NCBI GenBank assembly: GCA_025617375.2
Contig: JAMYGW020000002.1
Span: 1,240,001-1,304,000, forward strand
DNA: 64,000 nt
DNA from: Acarospora socialis
Lineage: Eukaryota > Ascomycota > Lecanoromycetes > Acarosporales > Acarosporaceae
Direction: 5' to 3'
The first letter of the stretch is position 1. Each line of letters opens with the position of its first letter. Under the pieces are notes generated by a model, which was not told where the DNA came from, did no database searches, and was given only the letters and a program-made list of their open reading frames with translations. The translations under genes were made by a program, and so were the position numbers. Positions 22,578 through 35,252 of this stretch are shown here, piece after piece.

Positions 22578-23544
22578 CGTGACGGATTTCAGGGACTGCT
22601 GAACTGCGGTTTGGTTACGGCGTCAGAACTCGGCTTGAAGGACAGAGGGATGAGGTTGTGTACTAGTATCTTTCTGGCTTAGTGCGGCTCGCTTCGGGGG
22701 ACTGCGGACATGCAGCTGTGTAACTTTACGCTTCGTACCTTTTCCAGAGTGTTTACTGAGTTCAGGTAAAGCATCGGCTCTCACAATAAAATCCATTTCT
22801 GTATGATTGTCACATCACAAGTCATGATCCTACCATCGGCGTGAATCCTCTCACCATCCAATCCTCAACAGTGCACATTCCAGCTCGCTGCCGCCTGAGT
22901 GATCATGCTTAGCAACATGACCCTCAATATCTGACACCACTGCAGCTTGGCCGTACTCCAGAGATACTATCAATTTATCATTTCAGACACCCTAACTTCC
23001 TCTCAAATTAGGTGCTTCTCCGCCCACCAAACATGCAACAGCCCACTCCGCACACCCCGCCCATCCCTCCGTCCCCTAAACTGCCCTAACCAACTCCTCA
23101 CTTCCCATTGTACCCTGCTTCAAGCTCACGCCCAGTTTTGCTTTGCCATCTCCTACTGCGGATGTTCTCATACCCTTTCCTGCCCCAGAGACATTCATAT
23201 CTTAGGTATGGCAGCAGTATAGCGAGTCCGCAATCATGCCGTATATCGACCAATACGTATAGAGGTGGGAGGCAACTGGGATCCAGTGGAACTCGTGACT
23301 CTTGAAAGGACCGTACAGGCGGTTCCAAGGCCTGTGATCAATAGAAACGTGTGGCTTGTTAGGCTCCCGGCGCGGACTATGGCATAGGCCGTGTAATCTG
23401 ACCGTTGTGGCATTGCTCGCAGAACTGTTGAACTCACAAAGGGTTCACTAGCAGAAAAGCCTGGAAGGATCCATACATACTAGGCAGCCGCGTGACTGAG
23501 TAGTCATCAGTCAGGATCGCCTTAGTTCAAAGCAAATAAGGTAC

Positions 23545-23564
23545 GGGTTAGGGTTGAGGTTAGG
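23545..23564 (+). repeat. Short telomere-like stretch
   Basis: Reads GGGTTAGGGTTGAGGTTAGG: one perfect TTAGGG junction followed by degenerate units. Too short to prove telomeric origin. Confidence 0.4.
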
Positions 23565-23729
23565 ATTTTTTTTAAAGAATTTTATTATTTTCTCTAGCTA
23601 TTCAAGGAAAACGTGCAGTGAATGGAGAGTTGACCCAGCGTAAGATCTTAGGCAGAAGTGAGAGCCAGTGGAGCCTAGGCCCTGTAAAGACGGAGATCGA
23701 ATGTGCGTAGGTGAGAGCTCTCGATGCGG

Positions 23730-23731
<2 letters not shown>

Positions 23732-23767
<36 letters not shown>
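23732..23767. repeat. (GT)18 microsatellite
   Basis: Eighteen uninterrupted GT units; likely length-polymorphic. Confidence 0.95.
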
Positions 23768-23770
<3 letters not shown>

Positions 23771-24483
23771 GTAGGAGAAATTAAAGAGATGACCGATGTA
23801 TGAACGGAAAGCGAGACCATGAAGCCGAAGCTCAGTGAGGTGATTAATAGATGGGTCAGAGCTCCTTGAAGTAACAACTGAGAGAAATAGAAGGAAGAAA
23901 GACAATGACCTAGTAGTGCAATGCCGGTAAAATCTTGTGCAGCCAGCAGCGAAGATGAAGTGGTGACCGAACGGCAAGAAAGACAGTCCGTGATAAGACC
24001 ATATCAGGCAGGCCACGAAGCCAAACCCGAGCGTGATCCACGAACAGCTAGCCCTAACGAACGGGAAAGAAATGAAGTAAAGAAGACATATGCGCGATCC
24101 TGGGTAGACAATCGAAGGCAAGCCTGGTATCCATCCAACCGACTCCCCGACCTATTCGAAAGACACGAATCGAAACCTCGTCCCAACTCCTCGCTCGAAG
24201 TACAAGATTGCCCGTGCAAATCAGGCTTTAATCCACGTAACGGTAGTAAGAACAGACTTGGAACTCGAAAGGGTATTCGCGCCGTCGGAACTCGCCATAC
24301 TCGTCGTCTCGCACTTCTCCAGGTATCTTGTACCGTTAGAAACACTTCCAGGAATGGAAAAGAAACTGAGTGACAGCTATGGTTGAGATGGAAAGAAAGA
24401 GTTGGAGAGAGCGCTGAAGAGAGAGATAGATGGGTGGGAGAGACAGGGTTAAGAGAAGAGGTGGGAAAGATGACAGCACGCAG

Positions 24484-26353
24484 CTAAGAACTATCTACAT
24501 ACCGTGACCAGGTATTGGTCAACACAGTATATTTAATGTTTTGCTCGGCCCGATCAAACACCTCCCTGCCAAATGTGTTGGGGATTTCGACGTTGTGCGC
24601 TTGGGAAGTCAAGGGCTCGTTCGTAGTTGCTGGCACGATCGGGTCGATGATCTGCTCCTGACTCTCTGAGCGAAGACCATGACGATTCGAAGGCTGACTG
24701 AAGGTGGTCAAGGGAAACGCGTTGGACGACTCCTCCGTTGCGAATGGGGTAACGACGTCTTCGGAAACATGTGATTGCAGACGTTGGGATGAAGCCGCTT
24801 CGAAGATTTTCTCCATCGCAACACGCATTGGACCACTAATGTTAATGGGTGCGCGGGAGAGTCTCGGACAGACGTACTCTTCGTAAATTTTGACAGCCTC
24901 GGTGAACAGCATGTGTCTAGAGTCAGCAGTGATAGTGCCTTCACGCGCCTCTGTGGTCGTCCACGAATCCTTGAATTTGGCGACGTCTCGCAGGAACAGA
25001 ATGTTCTCAGCGCTAAAGTCCTTGGTAGCGGCGAAGTCAAGTAAAGGTGCAATGTTAGTGGTGAGCGCGTTGTTAAGTGCATCCATGCTGTACATGTCGT
25101 TATTTCTCCTGGAAGCTCCAGTGGTAGTGGCAATTGTTGAATCCATTCGAGTAGCCGGATCCGACACCAGGGCCGGTACACCATGTGCATTTCGCTGGTT
25201 AGCAGCGTCCCTGGCGCGAAGGTATTGGCGACGCTGATAGACCTCCAGTAGTGGAAAAAAGACGGTGACGAATTCCATCGCCATGATGCCCAAAGCAAAC
25301 CTGTTGATGGAGTTATTTGTGTTCGCATCCAAAGGCGAAGATCGACTCACCACATCGGAGCCACCCAGTATTTGCTCACAGAGTCAAGCTTATCCGAATA
25401 TACAGCCATCAGCCATAGAGGAGCGCCCGGAAGACTAGGTTAACGTGAGCATAGCTGACCATGGAGTTGAGGGCCAAAGCCTTCACATACCTAGCCAAGA
25501 TGGTCAAGGATGTCTGCAGCCTCCAGTAATGAACGTCTCGAATACGCCTAATCTTGACGTAAACGAAAGGGCCAAAGACCCAAGACCAGAGTAGCTGCCA
25601 GACGATGGTTGGTGCCCTAGCAGGATTAGCTCACGTAAGGAAGGGTGTGCAACCCCAAGCGAAGATTCTTTGACGAACCACTCCCAACCTCGTCGACACT
25701 CTTTTGCGGAGACGGAGTGAGAGGTAAGTCCATGAAACTTAGGCGAGACAATGTAGATAACGATCGAGACGATAAACTATATGCCCAGAGTAAGTGGTTG
25801 CCCAGAAAAGATTCCTTACGAAGATGGCGATATCGCCCCAGAATATAGTCACCTGTACAGCTAAGCCCACGACAACACCCTTTTTAGTTTTCTCGTAGGC
25901 GGTCAATTGCTTGAACCGCTCGATGAGGTAGGCGAAACCTTTTTTGTTTCTCAGGGCTCGTGCTCGGGCAGCAGTGTGCTCGTGCTCGCTCCAGACCAAC
26001 TCTTCCTGCAGAAGGCTCTGGGAGAAAAGTACCATGTTCTGCAGTTGGAACAACGCGACTCCGATGGGAAGATAGACACTCATGATCCAATACTCTGCTC
26101 GACAGCTAAATGTGCCATTGAGCATATAGACGAGGAAGACCATCACCAAGTACACATGGAGACAGATCACTGCACCGCAGAGCAGGAGAACCTTGCGCAT
26201 CCGAATGAAAGGAAGCTTGCGATTGTATATGACGCCATACAAGTTCGAGGCCATAAACGCGGTCCAGAGCGAGATGACGACGAGAAGAATCTTGGCAAGA
26301 TCATCGAAGACCAAAGGGCCCCAGTTGTGGCCTTCGGGACTAATGGAGACCAT
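24484..26353 (-). CDS. Seven-transmembrane RGS protein (GprK-like)
   Basis: Plasma-membrane protein joining a 7TM N-terminal half to a C-terminal RGS domain, as in Aspergillus GprK and plant RGS1. Exons on the minus strand: 26353-25820, 25776-25679, 25616-25491, 25434-25351 and 25300-24484, giving 552 residues. Membrane segments include DDLAKILLVVISLWTAFMAS, VLLLCGAVICLHVYLVMVFL, FIVSIVIYIVS, TIVWQLLWSWVFGPF and WFALGIMAMEFVTVFFPLL. The family motif GWEWAPTIVWQ is rebuilt across intron 2 and fixes its donor. The RGS domain spans about 355-547 and ends FGREVFDRAEQNIKYTVL. Introns are 43, 62, 56 and 50 nt; the 43-nt one is near the lower limit. Ligand and G-alpha partner are unknown. Confidence 0.9.
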
Positions 26354-29300
26354 GTCGGCGTGTGGATTGAGAGAGGTTGGAAGAGGTTCGAGTCGATTCG
26401 AGGAAGTAAGACGAGAACTTTTTCAGTTGTAAAAGACGTTAAAGCGAGTAAAGGTATGGTAGAAGGCTCAATCGCCCATGCAAGACTCCACGTGTGCTTC
26501 AGATAGCTCACGCAACGTGATGGTGGACAGGTACTAGACAACGAAGGAGCGTGAACGTGAAGAGGAAGGATTTGAAGAGAAAGAGAAGACAGAAGGTGAG
26601 GTAGAGGTACGCAGTGAATATGTGACTCGTTAGTAAACGTGGGAAGTGGAGGTGGGGGGGCGTATCAAGGTAAATTTTGACGTTTGACGGGGGGACGTGT
26701 CGACGACTCAGCGACGGCGACCAATGGGAAGTCTTTCGTATTTCGGGGGTCTAAAGAGACCATTAAGCTGTGAGAGCTCAGATATCAAAGTATGTAGGTA
26801 CGTGGTGCCAAACCGTTCAACTCCTCATGGCGAAGAGGAAAGGTAGGTAGGACGAAGAAAGGGTCTGGGTACGGCACAGTACTTTTGAGCCGTAACCAGG
26901 GCCTGGTTACCAGCAGATCAGGTAACGAATGACCGCAGCATTTGGTAAGGGACACAAAGGTAGGTAGTAGGTAATGGTAAGTCAAAGCAAGTTCGGTCCA
27001 GTGGATACATCTATCCAAGGGGGTATCAGATCGCGAGATGCCCCACATGTGGGAAGCCGGCCATCTCCATATGAAGCTTCACACACAGACACTTTATTAT
27101 GATTTGTGTACTGAGTTTAGAAATAAGGTGATTTGAAGTCAATGATGTAAGGTACGAAGTAGATATATTGGCTCTAACCGGGTCCTCTTGCCCGGGGAAG
27201 TGACGGATTCAAGCCATGGCGGCCACGCACCAGCGTTTCCAGTTGTGGGTGGTACCTCAGTCGTCCGTCTCCCACCAATTTGTAAGCTAAGCTGATACCT
27301 TAGAGAAGTCCGTACCTGTCTGGACCTCAGCGACATGGTGGAACCATGCATCTGTGGCCCTGTCATTGCCCTCTTTTGGTGCAAGAGCAGTTGTGGTGTC
27401 ACGGCTTGATGAATAAGATCTCACACTAAAGGTCGATTTCCGCACATGGTACGAGATCTGCCAGAGTGAGATCGCATGAGATGGCGCTAATGCAGGAGTA
27501 TAGCCAATCATCTCCTTTGTGGCGTCAACAAGTCTCGGCTAACTGAGACGCTCATCCGGTCCCGGAATTATATATCGAACTAGTGGGGACAGCCGTCAAA
27601 TATTGCCTTTGGGGGAGAGTTTTGTCAGGAGGTGCCACGCTGCATCTTGCTCGACCTACTGTAGGGAGGTCAAGGAAGGCACATGTCAACGGCAGTGTTG
27701 CACAAAACGGCCTCGCATGCGTTTGGCGTCTTCTCTGATCGGTGCTTTGACAGCATCATTGCTTGTGAGCATAGAACGCAGAGATACTGATATCCTATAG
27801 GACAAGCCAAGGCGACCTGTATTCAGCACCAGAGTCTCTACAAGGTAGATTAGAGAGGATGCTGCAGCCTTTACCAAGTTCAGTTTGGGAACACTCTGGA
27901 GAGTTCGTTATGACAATGGCAAGGTTTCCCGGGTTGATAAGTAGCTCCCCGAACAATGGCTGAATCTTAAACCAAGCAGAAGTTTAGCGTCCTAGTAACT
28001 AAGAAATAAATTTGCCGTGAACTAAGAAAACCGTAGCTCATCTCGGTCTTTAGATCATCTTCGCATTCGTCTCTGAGTGGGTGTAGAGGTTGATTAGCCA
28101 ACAACCAGATCTGGGTAGAATCGCTGGAAAGGGTCCGTGACGGGAACTAAGGTCGGTGAGGGTCCAGATTGACGAGTGGCGGCACATGGCCCTATATTTT
28201 CAGGCTCGGCGAAGCCGACCCAAGGGCGTAGCTTTTGGCTAAGGCGATCTAATAGGCGAGAGAAAGCCTCAAGAGGTCGGGGTTCTGATCAGAAGCTTTT
28301 GAATCTTAGACGGTGACCTGAGTCGAGCGTCAACCCGGGAGCACGGTTCGTTGTATGGAGTACACGTAGTAGAACTCAAGGACAGAATAGACTTCAGCAG
28401 GGTCACATAGCCTAGCGACTACCAAGGAATGTGGCGTTTCAATTGAAGAGACAAAGTTCTGCTGTCTTGTAGATCAATCCTGCGCTGGAGGAACCATGGT
28501 TCTGCGTGTTGAATTCCGAGAGCCAAAGAGCCTGTAGTTTTTATATTGTAGCCATTACCGAAGGTGCTACTTTGCTGCAGCCAGATATCAGTAATGCAGC
28601 TAATAAATCCAGGATGGTATAGAAACCCAAAACTCAAAGGTAGTTGTAGTTCATCCATCAGTTGTCCGGCTCATGGCAGCTCATATCATCCGGCGCCCCG
28701 CTCATACCAACTCTTACGAGTATAGCGTGACTCGATCCCTTTTCTTGCATGACTCATGGGCAGAATCTTGATGGTGTATTTGTGTATCCTGGGACGCTGT
28801 TAACAGATGTTGGTGGAAAAAGTTGTATGCTACTCAGCAGGCTTCGGTGTCATCGATCGAAGGCACTCGCTGAAGGAAACAGCCAAGGTTTTGAGAAGAT
28901 CGAATTTGAAGTCAAATGTAAGGTACCGAATACCGATTGACAGCCACAGCACTTCTCCTCAGTGTTTCGTTGCTGCATCTTGACTGCTCGACCGCGTCCC
29001 CTACCACATGGAGACTTTTCGTTGAGTACGAAAGAGCTCTGTGCCATATCCGTGACCTTGTCCACCTGGTCACCATTGATGAGAGCGGCGATCCAGTCCC
29101 CCAGTCATGCGATCTACTTGTTTTGGATCTATGTCCAAGCTCCGTCAAGTGAGGGCCACATCGGGCTCTCTGCCCTCCCCAAAGTGGACTGTTTGACTGT
29201 CAGCTATTGCTTGAGCTACAATAGATATTCTTTAGGAATTGCAAACACTTACGCTGCCAGTCACCGATGTGTTTCGAAGTTGGAGAGCAACGGCGACGTG

Positions 29301-30592
29301 TGAGGTCAGGAATGGTCGGACCAGGACAGATCCGAAGTATGAATATCAGAACCGGATTGAGGTAGCGAGAGAGACTTAGGGCTGGGGTCTACGACCCGAA
29401 TTGTTGAAGGTGTGGACAGGATCTATGACATCTGCAGAATCAACAAGTCTCAGTATCAGTGCATCATCCACGTAACGACACGTATAGCAGGGGATATTCC
29501 GAAGGTTCCTTGTGACTATAATCCGCCATGGATCAGTAGTGAGAGACGAACTCGACGGAGCTCCACGAACGTTCGCGTATAACAAGATCTGGTCTTCACT
29601 TCTGTGCTCCATGTAGAATTCATATCGAGTGATAGTAAACTTTACGTTCCTTCGCTTGCTACTTGTCAATTTATCCACTACATGGCATATGTGCGGAGCA
29701 CTTTTACTTTGTGCAGACATCGCCACAAGATATGACAGACTTTAAATCAGACAAGCCAGTTTCTAAAAGACATGCCACGCATCCAGCCCTACAGCTTACT
29801 CTGCCATTTAACCCCAAGTATAGAGATGGGCGGCCCGGCTTCCATAGTCAGCTTTCAACTTCTTCTGAGCGAGCCCATCGGACCCGGTGCTTCTTCTCGA
29901 AAATACCTCTGCAAAGTGCGGAACGTTTTTCATTGGTAGCGCTCTGTTTGGGCCAAGGTGCTGTTTGGCCCTGAGGTGGTCCCATCTCTCCAGTCAACCC
30001 CGTTCCCTAGACGAATAGAGAGCTATCAATTTCTGCTTCAGTGAGTCTATTAGAGATGGGACAGAGGAAAGACATACCTCGAGCCTGACGGTGGTTTGTT
30101 CGAAAGGTCGCATTCTCCGCCCATACAACACCTTGCATAAACTCCAACTCCTTGGCCATTGAGAGGAAAACCTGTCATACAGCCACAAACCTGAGACTGT
30201 CCAAGTTAGGCGTGACACACGGTAACTGGAAACGGAAGGGATCGCTGGTGAAGGGGCCTTGGTTGCTGCTTGACGCTGCTTGATGCTTGAAAATCCATTT
30301 CGGAATGTCTCTGTCAACGTCCACTCATTCTGCTTGTACTTGTTGAAGTGTTCTTTAGAAATGAAGTGTCACGTTGTTTTGTTGTAGAGATCAATCAGCG
30401 GCTCTGATAAGTGTTGGGCAAGGGTCATCGTTACGGACTGCCACCAACATTAACCCTAGTCGGTGTTATGAAACAATCTTGTAACCATATTCTACATGCT
30501 TGGTTCATTCTTTTTCTTGCCATAACTCCACAGTAGATTGGTAGGAGGGAGACAAATCCATCTAAGTACACCAAACAGTACAGACAGTCCTT
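26354..30592. other. 4.2 kb gene-poor region
   Basis: Only short frames on both strands. No domain, membrane pattern or splice-joined product was recognised. Base composition is ordinary and CpG is present, so it differs from the left-end block. One frame slightly better than the rest is listed separately. Confidence 0.5.
29376..29720 (-). CDS. Doubtful hypothetical protein (114 aa)
   Basis: ATG frame of 114 codons inside the gene-poor region. The middle (RNVKFTITRYEFYMEHRSED) has natural composition, but there is no recognised domain, no visible splice partner and no neighbour that would give a role. It may be chance. Confidence 0.2.
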   Translation of the reverse strand: MSAQSKSAPHICHVVDKLTSSKRRNVKFTITRYEFYMEHRSEDQILLYANVRGAPSSSSLTTDPWRIIVTRNLRNIPCYTCRYVDDALILRLVDSADVIDPVHTFNNSGRRPQP

Positions 30593-31779
30593 TCAGCTAC
30601 CCTTCGCCACGGTCGCGGGAGTCACCGTAGAATCCTGCCGGCTGAGTATCCACATGAAGACGAATTGCACGATATATGAGTAGAGGAAGAGAAATTGGGT
30701 GCGGCGGTTGCGTTGGGAGCGCGCTACGGTGTGCATGGCGCCGCGGGAGTTGTCGGTGCTGTTTTCGGGTAGGAGGACGTATTTCAGTGAACGGAGCTAA
30801 ATGATAAAGATTTTCGTTAGCGCTGAAGTAGTAAGGGTACCTAGGGAGCTGGAGAGATAGGAGAACGGAGAAGGCGGCCTTACAAGGAAAAATGCGTTCG
30901 CTAAGAAGGTATATGTGAAGACCGTCCATCCTATCCATCCACCTGTTCCTCTTCCTCCGTTCAAGATCTCCGATACCACGAGAGTAACGATGATACCCAC
31001 AAATTTGTAGCCGGAGTATGCGACTAGGTCGAGGAGCTGTGATTCGTTGCTGATAGAGAGGAGGTAGCAGCCGAGTTTCAGGCCTAGTATCTCGAATATC
31101 ACGACCGCAAAAGCCGTAGTGGCCGTCAGACCGAGAAGCTCCGGGTGAAAGGCACCCCGCAGACCCGCTAGTAGGGTGCTCAGAAGAATGTACGTGACGA
31201 ACGCCATAACGGGGATGTACATGTCGGGAGAATTAAGGTCCTCGCGTGGGGGAAGGAAACCATCTCGACCGTCCGGTGATATGCGCTGTTGACGGGACCA
31301 AGGTTTATGTCGCCATGGGAAGAGAACTAGGGCGAGTTTCGAGAGGACGTATGTGTTTGAGACGTTGAAGTAGTGCTTTAGAGCTGGTATGGAGACGTAG
31401 CGGTTGATCTATGGCCCGACATACAGTCAGCGCCCTGTTCTGCTAGATTCATACTCCGCATAAACACGCCCCTGTTCGAAACAGTACCTACATTCTGATC
31501 CACGTACTCCTGACCGGCCATCACCGCGCTCCTCCCGATTTGGAATCCCATTTGCGCCGTTTGGTCATTCATGAAACCTCCAAAATTAGGTGCGAAGCTT
31601 CCACCGCCACTGCTCCCCTGGGAGTTATACATTCCCCCATAACTTGACGCTGGCTGATGCTGTTGAGCGACAGGCGGCGGCGGAGACCGCATCATTGGTA
31701 CTGTTGATACATGCTGAGGGACGGGGTGGTGGAGTGGGGGCGAATGTGCGGGTGCCGGAGCGTATGACGACCTTTGCAT
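30593..31779 (-). CDS. yif1: YIF1 family membrane trafficking protein
   Basis: Multi-pass membrane protein of the ER-Golgi that pairs with Yip1 and Ypt/Rab GTPases in vesicle budding and fusion. Exons on the minus strand 31779-31492, 31408-30884 and 30796-30593 give 338 residues. A Pro/Ser/His-rich cytosolic N-terminus (SPPLHHPVPQHVSTVP) precedes the conserved INRYVSIPALKHYFNVSNTY and KLALVLFPWRHKPWSR. At least five membrane segments follow, starting at MYIPVMAFVTYILLSTLLAG and ending at FLYSYIVQFVFMWIL. Introns are 83 and 87 nt. An upstream ATG near 31932 could be joined through an intron ending just inside the present start, giving a slightly different N-terminus. Transcribed divergently from SRP receptor alpha. 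Confidence 0.93.
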
Positions 31780-32006
31780 CGCCTCAGATTCAAACCAGGC
31801 GGCGACGGTATGTATATTGCAACGAGGTATTGTTGGAAATCGTGAATTGGTGTGTGACTACGAGCTTGAAGGTGTCGTGTCCTGTTGTTGTGGCCTAGAT
31901 GAAGAGCCGCGTACGGAGGTTGCCGTTGCATCATTCCTCAGAATGTTTTTACAGCCTCTGGCCACTGCTGACAACGACCACCACATAAAAGGGATCTCAG
32001 CGCATC
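31780..32006. promoter_or_regulatory. Shared promoter of YIF1 and SRP receptor alpha
   Basis: 227 bp separate the two divergent start codons. Both genes act early in the secretory pathway, so co-regulation is plausible. No specific motif is identified. Confidence 0.5.
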
Positions 32007-34202
32007 ATGTTGGATTGTTTTGAGATATTAACCACATCCGGTGTGGTGCTGTGGTCAAGGTCATATGCCCCGGTTGCTGCAAGCATTGTCAATGGCCTGA
32101 TCAATGATGTCTTCATCGAGGAGAAAGTGCTCTTCGGCGCCAGCGTCGCAGACGATGTTTCAACTTCAAGAAATCCGGCTTATAAGAAAGAGCAATACAC
32201 TCTTAAATGGACGACTGTCAAGGACCTGGGACTGATCTTTGTTGTGCGTGTACAAGTCTCTCTGGTCTCGTCCGTGCCCTAATCAATAGATGTATATGCT
32301 AACGCACATATGTGACCTCTTAGGCCGTCTACCAATCCCTCCTCCACATCTCTTGGATCGATAAAATCCTCGACAATATTCGAATCATATTCATAGACCT
32401 CTACCAGGACCAGCTGAAGAAGCCTCACACCAGCCTCGTCGAGTGCCACTTTGACGAATACTTCGACCAGCAAATACGAGAGCTTGAAAGCAGTCCTGGT
32501 GGAGTGCCCACGACACAGCAGCTAGAGCACACTCTGCATGATCAGATTACACCGCCCTCAAGCTCCGGAACTGGGTCTGATGAACCACCGCCCATACCGG
32601 GATTACTTAAAGGCGGGTTTATACGGACCCCTTGCCCTGAGATTGGACACTGACTTGGTTTTTACTGCAGCTCAACCACAAGCATCATACAGCGATGCTA
32701 CCTCGACAGACGCAACGCCGGTACCTACACCGGACACTTCTCGACCGACTACACCAGTCGTCAGCCATCTCCTTTCCGCAAAGGCCGGGCCAGGCGGACG
32801 TGGTTCTCGCCGAGCTAGGAAGGCGGTTACGTCTGCGAATGCATCGTCAGGCGACGAGATATCGAGTAGGAGGGCAAAAGCCGCGAAGACGGCGTCCAAG
32901 AAGATGAGAAGATGGGATGCCGACGGCCTAGCTGATGAAGGTGATGAAGTGCCGTTAGACTATTCTGCCACCAGCAATACCACCGATGGAGTAGTTGTTG
33001 AGACGAGACCCGGCACGATGGATGCAATCGCACAGGAGTCCTGGGGCAGTCGAACCGGCAAAGGGGAGTTTATACTGAGAGACTTGGACGATGAAGTTCA
33101 TTCAATATTGCGAGGAGCAGATGCCAAACAAACGAAAAAGAGCGGATCCACCGGAGTTGTCGGCTCGAGCTTGGGGGCCATTGGAGGTTTATTCAGGAAT
33201 GTCATTGGAGGCAAGGTGTTGACAAAGGAAGATCTCGAGAAACCCATCAAGGGCATGGAAGATCATTTACTCAAGAAAAACGTCGCGCGAGAAGCCGCAG
33301 TACGATTGTGTGAAGGTGTAGAAAGGGAATTGATAGGTGTCAAGACAGGCAGCTTTGAAAGTACAACCCCACACAGATTCTCTGCTTTCCTTCGTCTGTA
33401 TTGTAGCTCAGACTAAACCCACCAATCTCTAGCCGTCGAAACCGCCATCCGCACCGCCATGGAATCCTCCCTCCGCAAAATCCTCACCCCAACCACCTCG
33501 CTCGACCTCCTCCGCGAAATCCAATCCGTCACTCAACCCTCCCCCCTTAACCTGCAGCAAAAAGCCCGGCCGTACGTCATCTCCATCGTCGGCGTCAACG
33601 GCGTCGGCAAATCCACCAACCTCTCCAAAATCGCCTTCTTCCTCCTCCAGAACCAATTCCGCGTGCTGATCGCCGCCTGCGACACCTTCCGCTCCGGCGC
33701 CGTCGAGCAGCTGCGCGTGCACGCCCGCAACCTCACCGAGCTCTCGGCGCGCGAAGGCGGCCGCGTCGAGCTGTACGAAAAGGGCTACGGCAAGGACGCG
33801 GCCAACATCGCCAAGGACGCCGTCGGCTACGCCGCGCAGCGCGGCTTCGACGTCGTGCTGATCGACACGGCCGGCCGCCGGCACAACGACGCGCGCCTGA
33901 TGTCATCGCTCGAGAAATTCGCCAAGTTCGCGCAGCCCGACAAGATCCTGATGGTGGGCGAGGCGCTCGTCGGGACGGACTCGGTGCTGCAGGCGCGCAA
34001 CTTCAACGCGGCCTTCGGCGCCCAGAGGCATCTGGATGGCTTCATCATTAGCAAGTGCGACACCGTGGGCGACATGGTCGGGACGCTGGTCAGCATGGTG
34101 CATGCGACGGGCATACCGGTCCTGTTTCTGGGCACGGGCCAGCATTACAGTGATCTGCGGACTTTGAACGTCGGGTGGGCGACGAGATTGTTGATGACTT
34201 GA
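32007..34202 (+). CDS. srp101: Signal recognition particle receptor subunit alpha
   Basis: GTPase that docks SRP-ribosome complexes at the ER membrane. Exons 32007-32243, 32324-32616, 32693-33360 and 33433-34202 give 655 residues. The N-terminal SRX domain (MLDCFEILTTSGVVLWSRSY to KILDNIRIIFIDLYQ) binds the beta subunit; a charged, Ser/Thr-rich linker follows. The C-terminal NG domain shows the P-loop GVNGVGKST (about 453-461), DTFRSGAVEQLRVHA, DTAGRRHND and SKCDTVGD. Intron 2 is the uncertain one: I chose GTTTAT at 32617 to ACAG at 32692; a GC donor at 32613 with acceptor 32670 also keeps the frame and would alter a few linker residues. Confidence 0.94.
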
Positions 34203-35252
34203 GCTGGACGTGTTTATGGATGGGGGTATGCATGGTCTGCTGAGCGCGGGGGAATGGCCCTGTACGATGAGATGCGAATGGGTTTTTAGATCCACTATGG
34301 AATGAAATGTCAAACCTTCAAGAAGAAAAAAGGCACGCTACAAGCGATAAGGGATCATCGCCGTCCGTCCACCGCCTCTCCTAGGTATCTCCAACCCCTG
34401 ACGTACTGAACATCACAACCCCGCCCTCGATTCGGGTAAACACCTTCCGGACCCCAGACTCACTTCGCGCTCGAAGTCCGTTGCTTGCTGTCCACTCAGG
34501 CATCCCCCCTCCTCTCTCCCACCCATCGTAGACTTTGAGCTTGCTCCACCGCCAGAACCGGACTAAAGCTCCGCTTGTACATGGGCCTCGGCTTTGGGCA
34601 TTTGACTTTGTCTGGCTCCCTGCCCGTCCGTCTCCTTGAGTGTGGGATTCCCAGATGTGTGAATCGTCGCCGGACGACGGATGAAGGGAAGGGACATGGA
34701 GAGGGTGTAGGGATGGAGGAGGGAGACGTGAGAGGGAGTGGATAGGGGAGGCGAGATGAAAGGGGGCGCAATGGGAGCGGGGGCGAAGAGAAGGATCGGG
34801 GCCAGGGCAGAGGACGGAGGGGCATGAGTCTATGGATACGAGAGAACAGAACCAAGACGGGAGATGGCGGGAGGGGCTAAACCCATTTGACCCATAGAGG
34901 TCAGATACAGCGATGGGGTAAGGTTCCGAGAAAGTCGTACTATAGTACGTAGGTTCATAAATAAGACGCTGATTTTCATGAGCCTAGAGCTCACAAACCA
35001 CGCACCACCCACGCCTGGGGGGAACGAGCCAAGGAGAAAGAAACTAAAGCCAAACCAAGCCCAGGAGGATGAGGGTGAGGGTGAGGGTGGGTGGTGTGAC
35101 CCAAACGCAACGCTAGACATGAGACATATGGACATCCCGCATTATCGAAGGTTGCCATGCATAGAGAAACCATTCGCACGGAGAAATGACAACAAAGCCC
35201 CTTTTTGTTGGTGGACAATCATCCCCGCCAGAAAATTCAACAAACGCCTGTT
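34203..35252. other. Intergenic between convergent genes
   Basis: 1.05 kb of 3' sequence with a pyrimidine-rich stretch near 34640-34830 and a short GAGGGT repeat at 35067-35090. No gene supported. Confidence 0.5.

Larger units (their letters stand above)
22578..24483. other. Intergenic with microsatellite
   Basis: 1.9 kb without a supportable gene. It holds a short telomere-like stretch near 23545 and an 18-unit GT repeat, both listed separately. Confidence 0.5.

Noticed and set aside
33429-33884. 151-codon minus-strand frame opposite SRP receptor alpha
   Set aside because: Shadow of the GTPase domain; Asp/Gly/Ala-biased composition.
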